Assembly: GCF_030525755.1 (NCBI RefSeq)
Contig: NZ_JAUNEC010000001.1
Span: 62,001-126,000 of the forward strand
Source of the DNA: Alysiella sp.
GTDB taxonomy: Bacteria; Pseudomonadota; Gammaproteobacteria; Burkholderiales; Neisseriaceae
Direction of reading: 5' to 3'
Length of the DNA stretch: 64,000 nt
The notes under the pieces were generated by a model. That model searched no databases. It saw nothing but the letters and a program-made list of their open reading frames with translations, and had not been told where the DNA came from. The first letter of the stretch is position 1. Every line of letters begins with the position of its first letter. Positions 1 through 8,982 of the stretch are shown here, piece by piece. Made by a program: the position numbers and the translations under genes.

Positions 1-681
1 TGGAGACCTGCCCAGCAAATGATTAATTCGGATAAGGCAAAAGTATGGGGTTTGGAATTTGCCAGTCGTTTGAATTTGTCCGCGTTACATCAAAAGTTAG
101 ATGGGTGGAAATTATCGTTTAATATGGGTTACAGCAAAGGCACAATACAAGGTAAAGATGCACCTAAATTAAGCATGTTATCCATTCAGCCTTTAAAAGC
201 AGTATTTGGTTTAGATTATGAAGCACCGAATGGCACATGGGGTATTTTTAATCGCATCAGTTTTATGGCAGCCAAAAAAGCTAAAGATGCACAATATGCA
301 GGTGGCACAAAAGATAAGCCAAATGGTAAGTGTCTGGTTGAAGGTTGGACATCAACACCACATCCTATATATTGGTGGGTGTCCACTTATACAAAAGGAT
401 GTAACCTGAAAGAACAAGAAGCAGTAGCAAAAGACTACCCATATTTAAACAAAAAATCTTGGGTTTATGATGTATTTGGTTACTATCGTCCAAACAAGAA
501 TTTAACTTTGCGTGCAGGTATTTATAATGTATTCAATGTTAAATACCATACATGGGATACCTTACGCGGTATCAATACTGTTGCATCAACCACAAACATG
601 GTAGACAACCAGTTACAAGGCTTGGAACGTTATTACGCCCCGCCGCGCAACTACGCCCTTTCATTAGAATGGAAATTCTGA
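1..681 (+). CDS. TonB-dependent haem/transferrin-type receptor, C-terminal part
   Basis: This is the 3' end of an outer-membrane TonB-dependent receptor; the reading frame is open to the first base of the window, so the start lies outside. About 226 residues remain. They show alternating amphipathic strands, a loop with two Cys about 20 residues apart (around residues 110-130), the family box LTLRAGIYNVFN followed by a TWD...R segment, and the terminal YYAPPRNYALSLEWKF ending in an aromatic residue, as BAM-folded barrels do. These features fit the haemoglobin/transferrin/lactoferrin receptor group (HmbR, HpuB, TbpA-like). The ligand cannot be told from the C-terminus. The plug domain and TonB box are not visible. 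A 20-bp hairpin follows the stop. Confidence 0.85.
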   Translation, partial: WRPAQQMINSDKAKVWGLEFASRLNLSALHQKLDGWKLSFNMGYSKGTIQGKDAPKLSMLSIQPLKAVFGLDYEAPNGTWGIFNRISFMAAKKAKDAQYAGGTKDKPNGKCLVEGWTSTPHPIYWWVSTYTKGCNLKEQEAVAKDYPYLNKKSWVYDVFGYYRPNKNLTLRAGIYNVFNVKYHTWDTLRGINTVASTTNMVDNQLQGLERYYAPPRNYALSLEWKF

Positions 682-740
682 TGTTTCGGGCTGCCTGAAA
701 CAGCAAATACGGCGTGTGGTAATTCATAAGCCCATTATTA

Positions 741-785
741 AATAAAGCTGCCTGAAAACACCCCATGTTTTCAGGCAGCTTTATT
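741..785 (+). terminator. DUS hairpin terminator after TonB receptor
   Basis: A perfect 20-bp stem (741-760 with 766-785, loop CCCCA) is built from two facing DUS words, flanked by A-rich and T-rich ends. It lies about 60 bases after the receptor stop. Confidence 0.85.
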
Positions 786-865
786 TGTGATGTGCGTTCG
801 GGATAAGAAATCATCACCATCTGTTTTGATAAAAACTTTGTTATAGGGTGAGGCTTGTACCCGCC

Positions 866-900
866 GATTATGGTAGCAGAACTGAAAAAGCACTACGGCG
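866..900 (+). repeat. Dispersed 35-bp intergenic repeat, copy 1
   Basis: The stretch ending in GAAAAAGCACTACGGCG has related copies near 9866-9902 and 58440-58474. The core ACTACGGCGT resembles inner parts of neisserial Correia repeat elements, but the typical TATAGTGGATTAA ends are not present here, so the relation is an inference. Confidence 0.5.
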
Positions 901-983
901 TTTATGTACAGTCAGTTCATTTAAAAACAGGACAATTGTAGGGGGCATAGTGCGCACCCTACATTTTTCAGGCTGCCTGAAAG

Positions 984-2840
984 TCAACTCTCCACATTTT
1001 CAGGCAAAAATCCGCCACTCTGATGCGCCCACAATTTCGCGTACAAACCGCCTTTTGCCAACAATTCCGCGTGGCTGCCTTCTTCCACGATTTTGCCTTT
1101 GTCCAGCACAATCAATCTGTCCATTGCCGCGATGGTGGACAATCGGTGGGCAATCGCAATCACCGTTTTGCCGTCCATCATCTTGTCCAAACTTTGCTGA
1201 ATGGCGGCTTCCACTTCGCTGTCCAATGCGCTGGTGGCTTCGTCCAACAGCAAAATGGGCGCGTCTTTCAACATCACACGCGCAATGGCAATGCGTTGGC
1301 GTTGTCCGCCCGACAATTTCACGCCGCGTTCGCCAACGTGTGCGTCATAGCCTGTTCTGCCTTTTGCGTCCGACAGTTGCGGAATGAAATCTGCCGCTTC
1401 CGCTTTTTGGGCTGCCTGAAACATTTCTTCGTCCGTTGCATTGGGGCGACCGTAAACAATATTGTCGCGCACCGAACGGTGCAACAAACTCGTGTCTTGC
1501 GTAACCAAACCGATTTGGGCGCGTAAACTTTCCTGCGTGATGTCGTTGATGTTTTGACCGTCAATGTGGATTGCGCCACTTTGCGGCTCGTAAAAACGCA
1601 ACAGCAAATTCACAATCGTGGATTTGCCCGCGCCACTTCGCCCAATCAAGCCGACTTTTTCGCCCGCCTTAATGTTTAAATTGAAACCATTGAGCAAAGG
1701 CTTACCGCTTTCGTATGAAAAATCAACGTGTTCAAAACGGATTTCGCCACGTTCCACTTTCAAAGGCAGGGCGGCGGGTTTGTCCAAAATGGTGTGCGGT
1801 TTGGATAAAGTCGTCATGCCGTCTGTTACCGTGCCGATGTTTTCAAATAGCCCTGCGAAACTCCACATGATGTATTGCGACATGCTGTTTACGCGCAATG
1901 CCATGGCGGTGGCTACGGCAACTGCGCCTACGCTGACTTGTCCATTTAACCAAAGTATGATGCCTAATGCGGTTGAGGATAGTGTAAGTAAAACATTGAT
2001 GGCGAAGTTGGTACTGTCTAATAGGGTGGCGAGCCGCATCTGTGCGTGTACTGTTACCATAAATTCTTGCATGGATTCTTTGGCATAACGCGCTTCGCGT
2101 GCGCCGTGTGAGAAGAGTTTAACGGTGGTAATGTTGGCATAGGCATCGGTAATGCGACCTGTCATCAGGCTGCGTGCATCGGCTTGATTTTGCGCGGTTT
2201 GGGCGAGCTTGGGGATTAAAATGTATAGGGTAAGGGCAAACAGGATTGCCCAGATAATGAAAGGCAATAAGAGCCAACCGTCTAGGGTTGCAAGTATTAT
2301 GCCCGTTGTCATGAAGTACACGCCAACGTAAACAATCATGTCGGCAAAAGTCATTATGGTTTCACGTACCGCCAGCGCGGTTTGCATGACTTTGGCGGAC
2401 ACGCGTCCTGCAAATTCGTCTTGATAAAAGCCGAGACTCTGGTTGAGCATCAGGCGGTGGAAATGCCAGCGTAAACGCATGGGAAACGCGCCTTGTAGGG
2501 TTTGTAAACGCACGTTGGCAGCAAAAAATCGCCATACCACAAAAAACAGCAGTAAAAATACCATGCCTGCTAATGCCCAACCTTTTTCGTTAAATAGGGT
2601 TTGTGGGGTGTATTGGGTGAGCCAGTCGGTAATTTTGCCCATGAATTGAAACAGCAGGGCTTCTAATATGCCTGTTACAGCAGAACACAGGGCGAGCAGG
2701 ATTATCCATGAACGTATGCCTTCGCTGCACGACCAGAGGAAACGGAATAAGCCTTTTTGTGGTGTGGTGGGTTCTTGGGTGGGGTAGGTTTCAATGCGGG
2801 ATTCAAACCATGTGAAGATGAGGTTGAGCAATGTGTTCAT
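984..2840 (-). CDS. ABC transporter, fused membrane and ATPase domains (exporter type)
   Basis: A 618-residue half-transporter of the MsbA/multidrug-exporter class, expected to work as a homodimer in the inner membrane. An N-terminal region of about six hydrophobic helices (roughly residues 45-320) is followed by the nucleotide-binding domain. That domain shows Walker A GRSGAGKST near residue 400, the signature LSGGQRQRIAIAR, Walker B ILLLDEATSALD and the H-loop IAHRLST. The substrate is unknown; lipid, drug or peptide are all possible. I chose the ATG at 2840 because the upstream in-frame extension is made of DUS sequence and unlike the family. A DUS hairpin (2854-2882) lies just upstream of that start. 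The gene is divergent from relA. Confidence 0.88.
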   Translation of the reverse strand: MNTLLNLIFTWFESRIETYPTQEPTTPQKGLFRFLWSCSEGIRSWIILLALCSAVTGILEALLFQFMGKITDWLTQYTPQTLFNEKGWALAGMVFLLLFFVVWRFFAANVRLQTLQGAFPMRLRWHFHRLMLNQSLGFYQDEFAGRVSAKVMQTALAVRETIMTFADMIVYVGVYFMTTGIILATLDGWLLLPFIIWAILFALTLYILIPKLAQTAQNQADARSLMTGRITDAYANITTVKLFSHGAREARYAKESMQEFMVTVHAQMRLATLLDSTNFAINVLLTLSSTALGIILWLNGQVSVGAVAVATAMALRVNSMSQYIMWSFAGLFENIGTVTDGMTTLSKPHTILDKPAALPLKVERGEIRFEHVDFSYESGKPLLNGFNLNIKAGEKVGLIGRSGAGKSTIVNLLLRFYEPQSGAIHIDGQNINDITQESLRAQIGLVTQDTSLLHRSVRDNIVYGRPNATDEEMFQAAQKAEAADFIPQLSDAKGRTGYDAHVGERGVKLSGGQRQRIAIARVMLKDAPILLLDEATSALDSEVEAAIQQSLDKMMDGKTVIAIAHRLSTIAAMDRLIVLDKGKIVEEGSHAELLAKGGLYAKLWAHQSGGFLPENVES

Positions 2841-2853
2841 GATGTGGATGATA

Positions 2854-2882
2854 AGGCTGCCTGAAAGGGTTTCAGGCAGCCT
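2854..2882. repeat. DUS inverted repeat next to ABC transporter start
   Basis: Facing DUS words form a 13-bp stem with a GGG loop. It sits 13 bases upstream of the ABC transporter ATG rather than behind a gene, so it would lie in the mRNA leader or in the divergent promoter region shared with relA. Confidence 0.7.
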
Positions 2883-3073
2883 GATGTGTTGATTTAAAAG
2901 GGTGTTGATTTTATCTGAAAATGGTCTGTTTGTCTTTGAGGCTGCCTGAAAGTGTATGGGTAAACAGATTGTGAGTGGGATTTCAGGCAGCCTGTTAAAG
3001 CACATAAATTTGCTGACAATTTGGAAACAGTATGCTTAAAATGGCTGCTTTCAAATGTTTGTGGGGATACCTT

Positions 3074-5266
3074 ATGATTGCCACACAAGAATTGTTTGCT
3101 TTATGCCAACGTTATACCGATTATGCTGATGGGCTGCCCGAAAAAAGCCGCAAATTATTGTATGCGGCTTTGGCTTTGGCGGAACAATATTATCCTGAAC
3201 ATGCGGTAACAGAAACCGCCAAAGAGCCTTTGTTGCCGCACCTTTTGGCGGTGGCTTTGATGGTGGCGGAGATGGATTTACTGCCTGATGCGGTGGCAGC
3301 GGTACTCTTGACCGATATTTCATCTTATGCCGAAAATTGGCGTGAAACGGTGGCAACACATTGCGGAGATGCGATTGCTAATTTGGTGGCAGGCATAGAT
3401 GAAGTGCAAAAGCTGACCCATTTTGCCAAAGTGGACGTGCTGGCAACACCAGAAGAACGCGCTGCCCAAGCCGAAACCATGCGAAAAATGTTGCTTGCCA
3501 TGGTGTCCGACATTCGCGTGGTGCTGATTAAACTCGCATTGCGAACCCGCACCCTACAATACCTTAACCAAACGCCCGATAATCCCGACAAACGCCGCAT
3601 CGCCAAAGAAACGCTGGATATTTTCGCACCGCTTGCCAACCGCTTGGGCGTATGGCAACTCAAATGGCAACTGGAAGACTTGGGTTTTCGCCACCACAAT
3701 CCCGAAGCCTATCGTCGCATCGCCACCTTATTGGACGAAAAACGCGAAGAACGCCTGCAATACATCGATGATTTCGTTGCTACCCTCAAAAACGCCGTGC
3801 AAAAAGCAGGCATCGCGTGCGATGTGGCAGGTCGTCCCAAGCACATCTATTCCATACACAAAAAAATGGTCAAGAAAAAGCTCAATTTTGACGGGCTTTA
3901 TGACCTTCGTGCCGTACGCGTGTTGGTGGACACCATTCCCGAATGCTATGCCACCTTGGGCATCGTGCATTCTCTGTGGCAACCCATACCAGGTGAATTT
4001 GATGACTACATCGCCAACCCCAAAGGCAATGGCTACCAATCCTTGCACACTGTCATTGTTGGGCCAGCAGACAAAGGCATTGAAGTGCAAATCCGCACCA
4101 AACAAATGCACCAATTCAACGAGTTCGGCGTGGCAGCACATTGGCGATACAAAGAAGGTGGACAGGGCGACAGTGCCTACGAACAAAAAATCGCATGGTT
4201 GCGTCAGCTCTTGGATTGGCGTGAAAACATGGCCGAGAGCGGTAAAGAAGACCTTGCCAGCGCATTCCAAACCGAATTGTTCAACGACACAATTTATGTG
4301 TTAAGTCCGCATGGCAAAGTGTTTTCTCTGCCCGCAGGTGCAACACCGATTGACTTTGCCTACGCCCTGCACACCGATTTGGGCAACCGTTGTCGCGGTG
4401 CAAAAGTAGATGGACAAATCGTGCCATTGTCCACACCATTGGAAAATGGGCAGCGCGTGGAAATCATTACCGCCAAAGAAGGCGAGCCATCGGTAAACTG
4501 GTTGCACGAAGGTTGGGTCAAATCCAACAAAGCCATCAGCAAAATCCGCGCCTACATTCGGGCGCAAAACGCCGAAGCAGTGCGCGAACAGGGTGCGAAC
4601 CAGTTGGACAAAATCCTTGCCAAAATTCAGCCACGCCCCAATCAGCAAAAATTGTGTGAATCCTTAAATTTCAAAAATTTAGAGGAGCTTCATACCGCCA
4701 TTGGGCAAGGCGATATTACCGCGCGCGCCATACAAAAAGCCGCAGGTGCATTGATTGAACCATCGCCTGTGTCGGTCAATGAACAAACTATTGTCAAGAA
4801 ATCCAAAATCAAAACAAGCAATCAAAATGGTATTTTGATAGACGGTGAAGATGGCTTGCTCACACACCTTGCCAAGTGTTGCAAACCTGCTCCACCTGAT
4901 GAAATTGTGGGTTTTGTAACGCGTGAAAAAGGCATTTCCATTCATCGGCAAAATTGCGCTGATTTCCAACATTTGGTACAACAGCTGCCTGAAAAAACCG
5001 TGTCAGCACAATGGGCAAATTTAGATGGTAAACAAATTTTTGCGATTGCTTTGGAAGTGCGTGCACAAGACAGGCATGGACTTTTGCGTGATGTATCCGA
5101 TTGTTTTACGCGTCATAAAATCAATGTAACTGCCGTGCAAACCCAATCGCGTGATTTGGAAGCCAGTATGCGTTTTACTTTGGAAGTGAAACAAGTGAAC
5201 GAGTTACCACGTTTGTTTACTGCTTTAACCGAAATTAAAGGGGTAAACAGCGTGGTCAGAATTTAG
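3074..5266 (+). CDS. relA: RelA, (p)ppGpp synthetase I
   Basis: A 730-residue long-form Rel protein that makes the stringent-response alarmone from GTP/GDP and ATP on stalled ribosomes. Order of domains: a degenerate HD hydrolase region (the expected His-Asp pair reads LLTDIS, so hydrolysis should be lost), the synthetase domain with GRPKHIYSIHKKM and NPKGNGYQSLHTVI, the EFDD motif typical of monofunctional RelA, a TGS domain (DTIYVLSPHGKVFSLPAGAT), a Cys-containing helical/zinc region (KCCKP) and a C-terminal ACT domain. The ATG at 3074 follows a GGGGA-like ribosome site; an in-frame ATG at 3032 is an alternative. The motifs favour RelA over SpoT. Confidence 0.93.
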   Translation: MIATQELFALCQRYTDYADGLPEKSRKLLYAALALAEQYYPEHAVTETAKEPLLPHLLAVALMVAEMDLLPDAVAAVLLTDISSYAENWRETVATHCGDAIANLVAGIDEVQKLTHFAKVDVLATPEERAAQAETMRKMLLAMVSDIRVVLIKLALRTRTLQYLNQTPDNPDKRRIAKETLDIFAPLANRLGVWQLKWQLEDLGFRHHNPEAYRRIATLLDEKREERLQYIDDFVATLKNAVQKAGIACDVAGRPKHIYSIHKKMVKKKLNFDGLYDLRAVRVLVDTIPECYATLGIVHSLWQPIPGEFDDYIANPKGNGYQSLHTVIVGPADKGIEVQIRTKQMHQFNEFGVAAHWRYKEGGQGDSAYEQKIAWLRQLLDWRENMAESGKEDLASAFQTELFNDTIYVLSPHGKVFSLPAGATPIDFAYALHTDLGNRCRGAKVDGQIVPLSTPLENGQRVEIITAKEGEPSVNWLHEGWVKSNKAISKIRAYIRAQNAEAVREQGANQLDKILAKIQPRPNQQKLCESLNFKNLEELHTAIGQGDITARAIQKAAGALIEPSPVSVNEQTIVKKSKIKTSNQNGILIDGEDGLLTHLAKCCKPAPPDEIVGFVTREKGISIHRQNCADFQHLVQQLPEKTVSAQWANLDGKQIFAIALEVRAQDRHGLLRDVSDCFTRHKINVTAVQTQSRDLEASMRFTLEVKQVNELPRLFTALTEIKGVNSVVRI

Positions 5267-5284
5267 AACCTGTTATTCATCATG
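5265..5284 (+). repeat. Remnant end of the gene-terminal repeat
   Basis: The sequence AGAACCTGTTATTCAT overlaps the relA stop codon. It matches, with one extra T, the end of the roughly 165-bp repeat found behind dxs and scpA. No full element follows; only a DUS hairpin does. Confidence 0.45.
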
Positions 5285-5286
5285 CA

Positions 5287-5321
5287 TTAAGGCTGCCTGA
5301 AAGGGTTTCAGGCAGCCTTAA
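5287..5321. terminator. Bidirectional DUS terminator between relA and tcdA
   Basis: A 16-bp stem (5287-5302 with 5306-5321, loop GGG) lies between the convergent genes relA and tcdA. It is symmetric, so it can end transcription from both sides. Confidence 0.85.
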
Positions 5322-5342
5322 ATTTGCGTGAGTTCGCGTTCA

Positions 5343-6122
5343 TCATTTATTTTTAATAATGTGTTCAATCGCGGCAGTAGCGCAATGTAAACCGAAACTG
5401 GCTGTTACCAACATGCTCGCGCCATAGCCCGCACACGATAAACCTTGTGGTGCAGATGATGGGCTGCCTGAAACATCACAAGTTTCGGTTATTTGTGGTG
5501 GCGTAATGGCTTCGGTGGAGAACACACATGGCACACGCATTTTTTCGCCACCACGAGGAAAACCGTATTTTTTGCGTAGGGTGTAGCGCAAATTAGACAA
5601 CAAAGGGTCTTGTGTGGTTCGGCTTAAATCGGCGGTTTGAATAAGCGCGGGATTGCGTTGCCCACCAGCACCACCGCTGATAATAAAAGCCTGTTTGTGT
5701 TTGATAAAATAATCAATCATGACGGCTTTAACACGAATTTGGTCTATGGCATCAATCACAAAATCAAAAGACTGCCTGAAAAGTTTGGGTAGATTGTGTT
5801 CATCAACAAATTCTTCTATTTCAATTACTTGAATATGTGGATTGATGAGCAGCAAACGTTCGTGCAATGCGCTGACTTTGGCTTTGCCAAAATCGGGTGT
5901 GAGTGCGTGTAATTGGCGGTTTACATTGGAAATGGCAATGTTATCCAAATCAATCAGCGTGAGCTTGCCCACGCCTGAACGCGCCAAAGCTTCAACCGCC
6001 CAAGAACCTACCCCGCCTACACCGACCACGCAAACGTGGGCATTTTGCAGCGCGGTTAAGCCTTGCGTGCCGTAAAGTCGGGCAATGCCACCGAAGCGGC
6101 GTGTGTCATCAGATGGGTGCAT
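5343..6122 (-). CDS. tcdA: TcdA, tRNA threonylcarbamoyladenosine dehydratase
   Basis: A 259-residue E1-like (ThiF/MoeB fold) enzyme that uses ATP to cyclise t6A at position 37 of ANN-decoding tRNAs into ct6A. The N-terminus shows RRFGGIARLYG, then the nucleotide-binding CVVGVGGVGSWAVEALARSG, the LIDLD...NRQ segment and a DAID motif. Length and motif order match TcdA/CsdL. The ATG at 6122 is preferred; an upstream in-frame ATG at 6164 would add 14 residues that do not match the family. It converges on relA and is divergent from the universal stress protein gene. Confidence 0.87.
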   Translation of the reverse strand: MHPSDDTRRFGGIARLYGTQGLTALQNAHVCVVGVGGVGSWAVEALARSGVGKLTLIDLDNIAISNVNRQLHALTPDFGKAKVSALHERLLLINPHIQVIEIEEFVDEHNLPKLFRQSFDFVIDAIDQIRVKAVMIDYFIKHKQAFIISGGAGGQRNPALIQTADLSRTTQDPLLSNLRYTLRKKYGFPRGGEKMRVPCVFSTEAITPPQITETCDVSGSPSSAPQGLSCAGYGASMLVTASFGLHCATAAIEHIIKNK

Positions 6123-6234
6123 GGTTTGTCCTGAAACAAATGATTGTGAAAATTTTGCCGACAAAATATCGGGCTTGGATTATACTGCAAACCACAGGTC
6201 AAAACCTGTTTCACCATTTTTTAAGGAGAATGTG

Positions 6235-6705
6235 ATGTACAAACATTTGGTCGTAGCCGTAGATGGCAGCAATACTTCTTTAAATGCCTTGAAACACGCG
6301 GCGGCAATTGCGGTTGCTGTGCAAGCACGCATGACTTTGGTAACGGTTGCCAATCCGAGTGAATACATGACTTTGGCACCTGAATTCTTGCAACACGAAA
6401 GCTATGAAGCGGCAGCGATTGCAGGTGGCAATGAGGTGTTGGCAGAAGCGGAAGTTGCCGCGAAGAATTTGGGTGTAAACAGTGTGCAAAGTCATCTTTT
6501 GGTAGCGGCAAAGGGTGCAAAAGAAATGGCGCAAGAATTGGTGGCTTATGCTGATGCCAATGGTGCGGATTTGATTGTGATTGGCACACATGGTCGCACG
6601 GGTTTGATGCATTTGCTGATGGGCAGTTTTGCGGAAACAGTGATGCGTCAAAGCCATTTGCCTTTATTGGTAATTCGCAGTAATCAAGATGATGTGGCAG
6701 AGTGA
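6235..6705 (+). CDS. Universal stress protein (UspA family)
   Basis: A 156-residue single-domain Usp protein, probably cytoplasmic and dimeric, linked in the family to survival under stress. It begins KHLVVAVDGSNTSLNAL and carries the ATP-binding signature GTHGRTG followed by MGSFAETVMRQSHLPLLVIR near the C-terminus, so it is likely an ATP-binding member. The start at 6235 has an AAGGAGAA ribosome site; the longer open frame from 6085 overlaps tcdA and lacks family similarity. A hairpin with a T-run follows the stop. Confidence 0.9.
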   Translation: MYKHLVVAVDGSNTSLNALKHAAAIAVAVQARMTLVTVANPSEYMTLAPEFLQHESYEAAAIAGGNEVLAEAEVAAKNLGVNSVQSHLLVAAKGAKEMAQELVAYADANGADLIVIGTHGRTGLMHLLMGSFAETVMRQSHLPLLVIRSNQDDVAE

Positions 6706-6720
6706 TAATTTGGCTGCCTG

Positions 6721-6762
6721 AAAAACAAACGCACCATGATTAAAGTGGTGTGTTTGTTTTTT
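6721..6762 (+). terminator. Intrinsic terminator after the usp gene
   Basis: The inverted repeat AAAAACAAACGCACCA / TGGTGTGTTTGTTTTTT has one G-U pair and ends in a T-run. It is symmetric enough to serve the convergent carbonic anhydrase gene as well. Confidence 0.85.
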
Positions 6763-6801
6763 GTGTGGTTGTGGGAGGCAACGCTGAAATTAAGTCACAT
6801 G

Positions 6802-7374
6802 TCAAATCGCACACGTTTCATTGCCATCAACTACAACGTTTAATTTGCCTGTGGTTGGGTGAATGACTAGACCGTGTACCGCAATATTGGCTGGCATCAA
6901 TGGGTGTCGACGAATCACGCCAACGGTATGGCGTACGCTGTCTTCCACATTGTCAAAACCTTTGAGCCAACTGTCTAAATCAATGCCTGCATGACGCAGT
7001 GTGGTGATGCGGTCTTCGGGAATGCCATTGTCTTGGGCTTTGTGCAAAAAAGACGTGCTGTTTAAGCCGCGCATACCACAATCGTGGTGCGCCACCACCA
7101 TGATTTCTTGTACACGCAATTCAAATACGGCTACCAATAAAGAACGCATGACTGAACCCCAAGGGTGTGTTACCACTGCGCCTGCGTTTTTAATTAATTT
7201 GGCATCGCCATTTTTTAAACCCAAAGCGGCGGGTAATAATTCTACCATACGGGTGTCCATACAGGATAAAACTGCCAATTTACGTTCAGGATATTTGTTG
7301 GTTAGAAATGCTTCATAACGTCCTTCTTCTACAAAAGTGTTGTTGAAAGACAAAATATTGTGCAATTCAGACAT
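6802..7374 (-). CDS. Beta-class carbonic anhydrase
   Basis: A 190-residue zinc enzyme that interconverts CO2 and bicarbonate in the cytoplasm. The ligand motif SCMDTRM (Cys, with the Asp-Arg dyad) appears near residue 38 and HHDCGM near residue 97, as in beta-class enzymes. It is shorter than the E. coli Can protein and closer to the compact beta subclass found in many firmicutes and mycobacteria. The start ATG lies just downstream, in transcript sense, of a DUS inverted repeat at about 7409-7428. It is transcribed in the same direction as rho upstream. Confidence 0.88.
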   Translation of the reverse strand: MSELHNILSFNNTFVEEGRYEAFLTNKYPERKLAVLSCMDTRMVELLPAALGLKNGDAKLIKNAGAVVTHPWGSVMRSLLVAVFELRVQEIMVVAHHDCGMRGLNSTSFLHKAQDNGIPEDRITTLRHAGIDLDSWLKGFDNVEDSVRHTVGVIRRHPLMPANIAVHGLVIHPTTGKLNVVVDGNETCAI

Positions 7375-7441
7375 GGGGTTTGCTTTCGGAATTTAGCAGG
7401 TCTGAACTTTCAGGCAGGCTGCCTGAAAGTTGGGGCGTGTT

Positions 7442-8791
7442 TTAGGATTGACCAGATGGTGTTTTGCTACTGGTGCGTGGTTTACGTGTTTTGGGTGTTT
7501 GGGTTGTGCTGGTATTGCTGGATTTACTGGGTGAACCACCACGCATTAAATCAAAGAAATCATGATTGTTTTTGGTTTGTTTGACTTTGCTTAACAAAAA
7601 TTCGGCGGCTTCCATGTCGTCCATTGGGTGAATGACGCGGCGTAACGCCCACATTCTTTGCAACTGTTCTTGTGGTACGAGCAATTCTTCGCGGCGTGTG
7701 CCTGATTTATTGATGTTGATGGCGGGGAATACGCGCTTTTCAGCCAAGCGGCGTTCCAAATTCAGCTCCATATTGCCCGTGCCTTTAAATTCTTCAAAAA
7801 TCACATCGTCCATGCGGCTGCCTGTGTCCACCAGCGCAGTGGCGATAATCGTGAGTGAGCCGCCTTCTTCGGTGTTACGCGCTGCACCAAAGAAACGTTT
7901 GGGTCTGTGTAATGCGTTTGCATCCACACCGCCCGTCAGCACTTTGCCCGAAGTTGGCACAACCGTGTTGTAGGCACGCGCAAGGCGTGTGATGCTGTCC
8001 AGCAAAATCACGACATCTTTTTTGTGTTCCACCATGCGTTTGGCTTTTTCTATTACCATTTCAGCCACTTGAACATGGCGTTGTGCGGGTTCGTCAAAAG
8101 TGGACGCTACTACTTCGCCGCGCACACTGCGGGTCATTTCGGTAACTTCTTCGGGGCGTTCGTCAATCAATAAAACAATCAATTCCACATCGGGATTATT
8201 GGCTGTAATCGCGTGGGCGATGTTTTGCAACATCACGGTTTTACCCGATTTAGGGGGCGCAACCAACAAAGCGCGTTGCCCCAAACCAATGGGCGAAATT
8301 AGGTCGATAATGCGCCCTGTGATGTTTTCTTCGGCAACAATGTCTTGTTCTAATTTGAGTTGTTTGGTTGGAAATAGGGGGGTTAAGTTTTCAAACAACA
8401 CTTTATGGCGACAGACTTCGGGGTGGTCGCCATTGACGCTGTCCAAACGCACCAGTGCGAAGTATTTTTCATCGTTTTTGGGAACGCGTACCGTGCCTTC
8501 AATGGTGTCGCCTGTGTGTAAATTGAAACGGCGGATTTGGTGTGGCGATACATAAATGTCATCGGGGCAAGCCAAGTAAGATGTGGCAGCACTGCGTAAA
8601 AAGCCGTAGCCATCGGGCAAAATTTCTAATGTGCCAGAACAGATGAATTCTTGTCCACTTTTCATCATTTCGCGGACAATGGTAAAAACAAGGTCTTGTT
8701 TTCGCAAGCGATTGGCATTTTCAATGCCAATTTGTTCGGCTTGGGCAAGTAGGGCAGTAATATGTTGGGTTTGAAGTTCTGAAACGTGCAT
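7442..8791 (-). CDS. rho: Transcription termination factor Rho
   Basis: A 449-residue hexameric RNA helicase that ends transcription at C-rich, unstructured RNA. The N-terminal RNA-binding domain contains GTLEILPDGYGFLR. The ATPase core has Walker A APPKSGKT, the VVILLDSITRLARAYN segment and the R-loop region NINKSGTRREELL. Where other neisserial Rho proteins end shortly after FFDLMRG, this one continues for about 30 residues rich in Ser, Thr, Lys and Pro, with no recognised domain. The start MHVSELQ matches the family. Confidence 0.95.
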   Translation of the reverse strand: MHVSELQTQHITALLAQAEQIGIENANRLRKQDLVFTIVREMMKSGQEFICSGTLEILPDGYGFLRSAATSYLACPDDIYVSPHQIRRFNLHTGDTIEGTVRVPKNDEKYFALVRLDSVNGDHPEVCRHKVLFENLTPLFPTKQLKLEQDIVAEENITGRIIDLISPIGLGQRALLVAPPKSGKTVMLQNIAHAITANNPDVELIVLLIDERPEEVTEMTRSVRGEVVASTFDEPAQRHVQVAEMVIEKAKRMVEHKKDVVILLDSITRLARAYNTVVPTSGKVLTGGVDANALHRPKRFFGAARNTEEGGSLTIIATALVDTGSRMDDVIFEEFKGTGNMELNLERRLAEKRVFPAININKSGTRREELLVPQEQLQRMWALRRVIHPMDDMEAAEFLLSKVKQTKNNHDFFDLMRGGSPSKSSNTSTTQTPKTRKPRTSSKTPSGQS

Positions 8792-8982
8792 GGTTCTTTT
8801 GAAATGTTTTAAAGTGGAATGACAACAACTGAAAATCAGGCAGCAACGTATATCAGGCTGCCTAAAAATAAGTAATGAGCTTGGTTTAAATGGAAAAAAT
8901 TGCCTGAAATGGCATCAGATAATGAAGAAGTTGCAATTTTAAGTGCGTGGATATCATCAGTCAATAGTCAATGTTTTGTTGT

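Larger units (their letters stand above)
682..983. other. Gene-free interval with repeat fragments
   Basis: Beyond the hairpin at 741-785 I see no credible gene. The interval holds a copy of a dispersed repeat (866-900, core GAAAAAGCACTACGGCG), a short inverted repeat TGTAGGG/CCCTACA (937-963), and a DUS near 969-981 that could act in the terminator of the convergent ABC transporter gene. Confidence 0.6.

Noticed and set aside
848..1526. Long plus-strand open frames opposite the ABC transporter gene
   Set aside because: They are antisense to a conserved ATPase domain, have biased composition typical of shadow frames and lack ribosome sites or family motifs.
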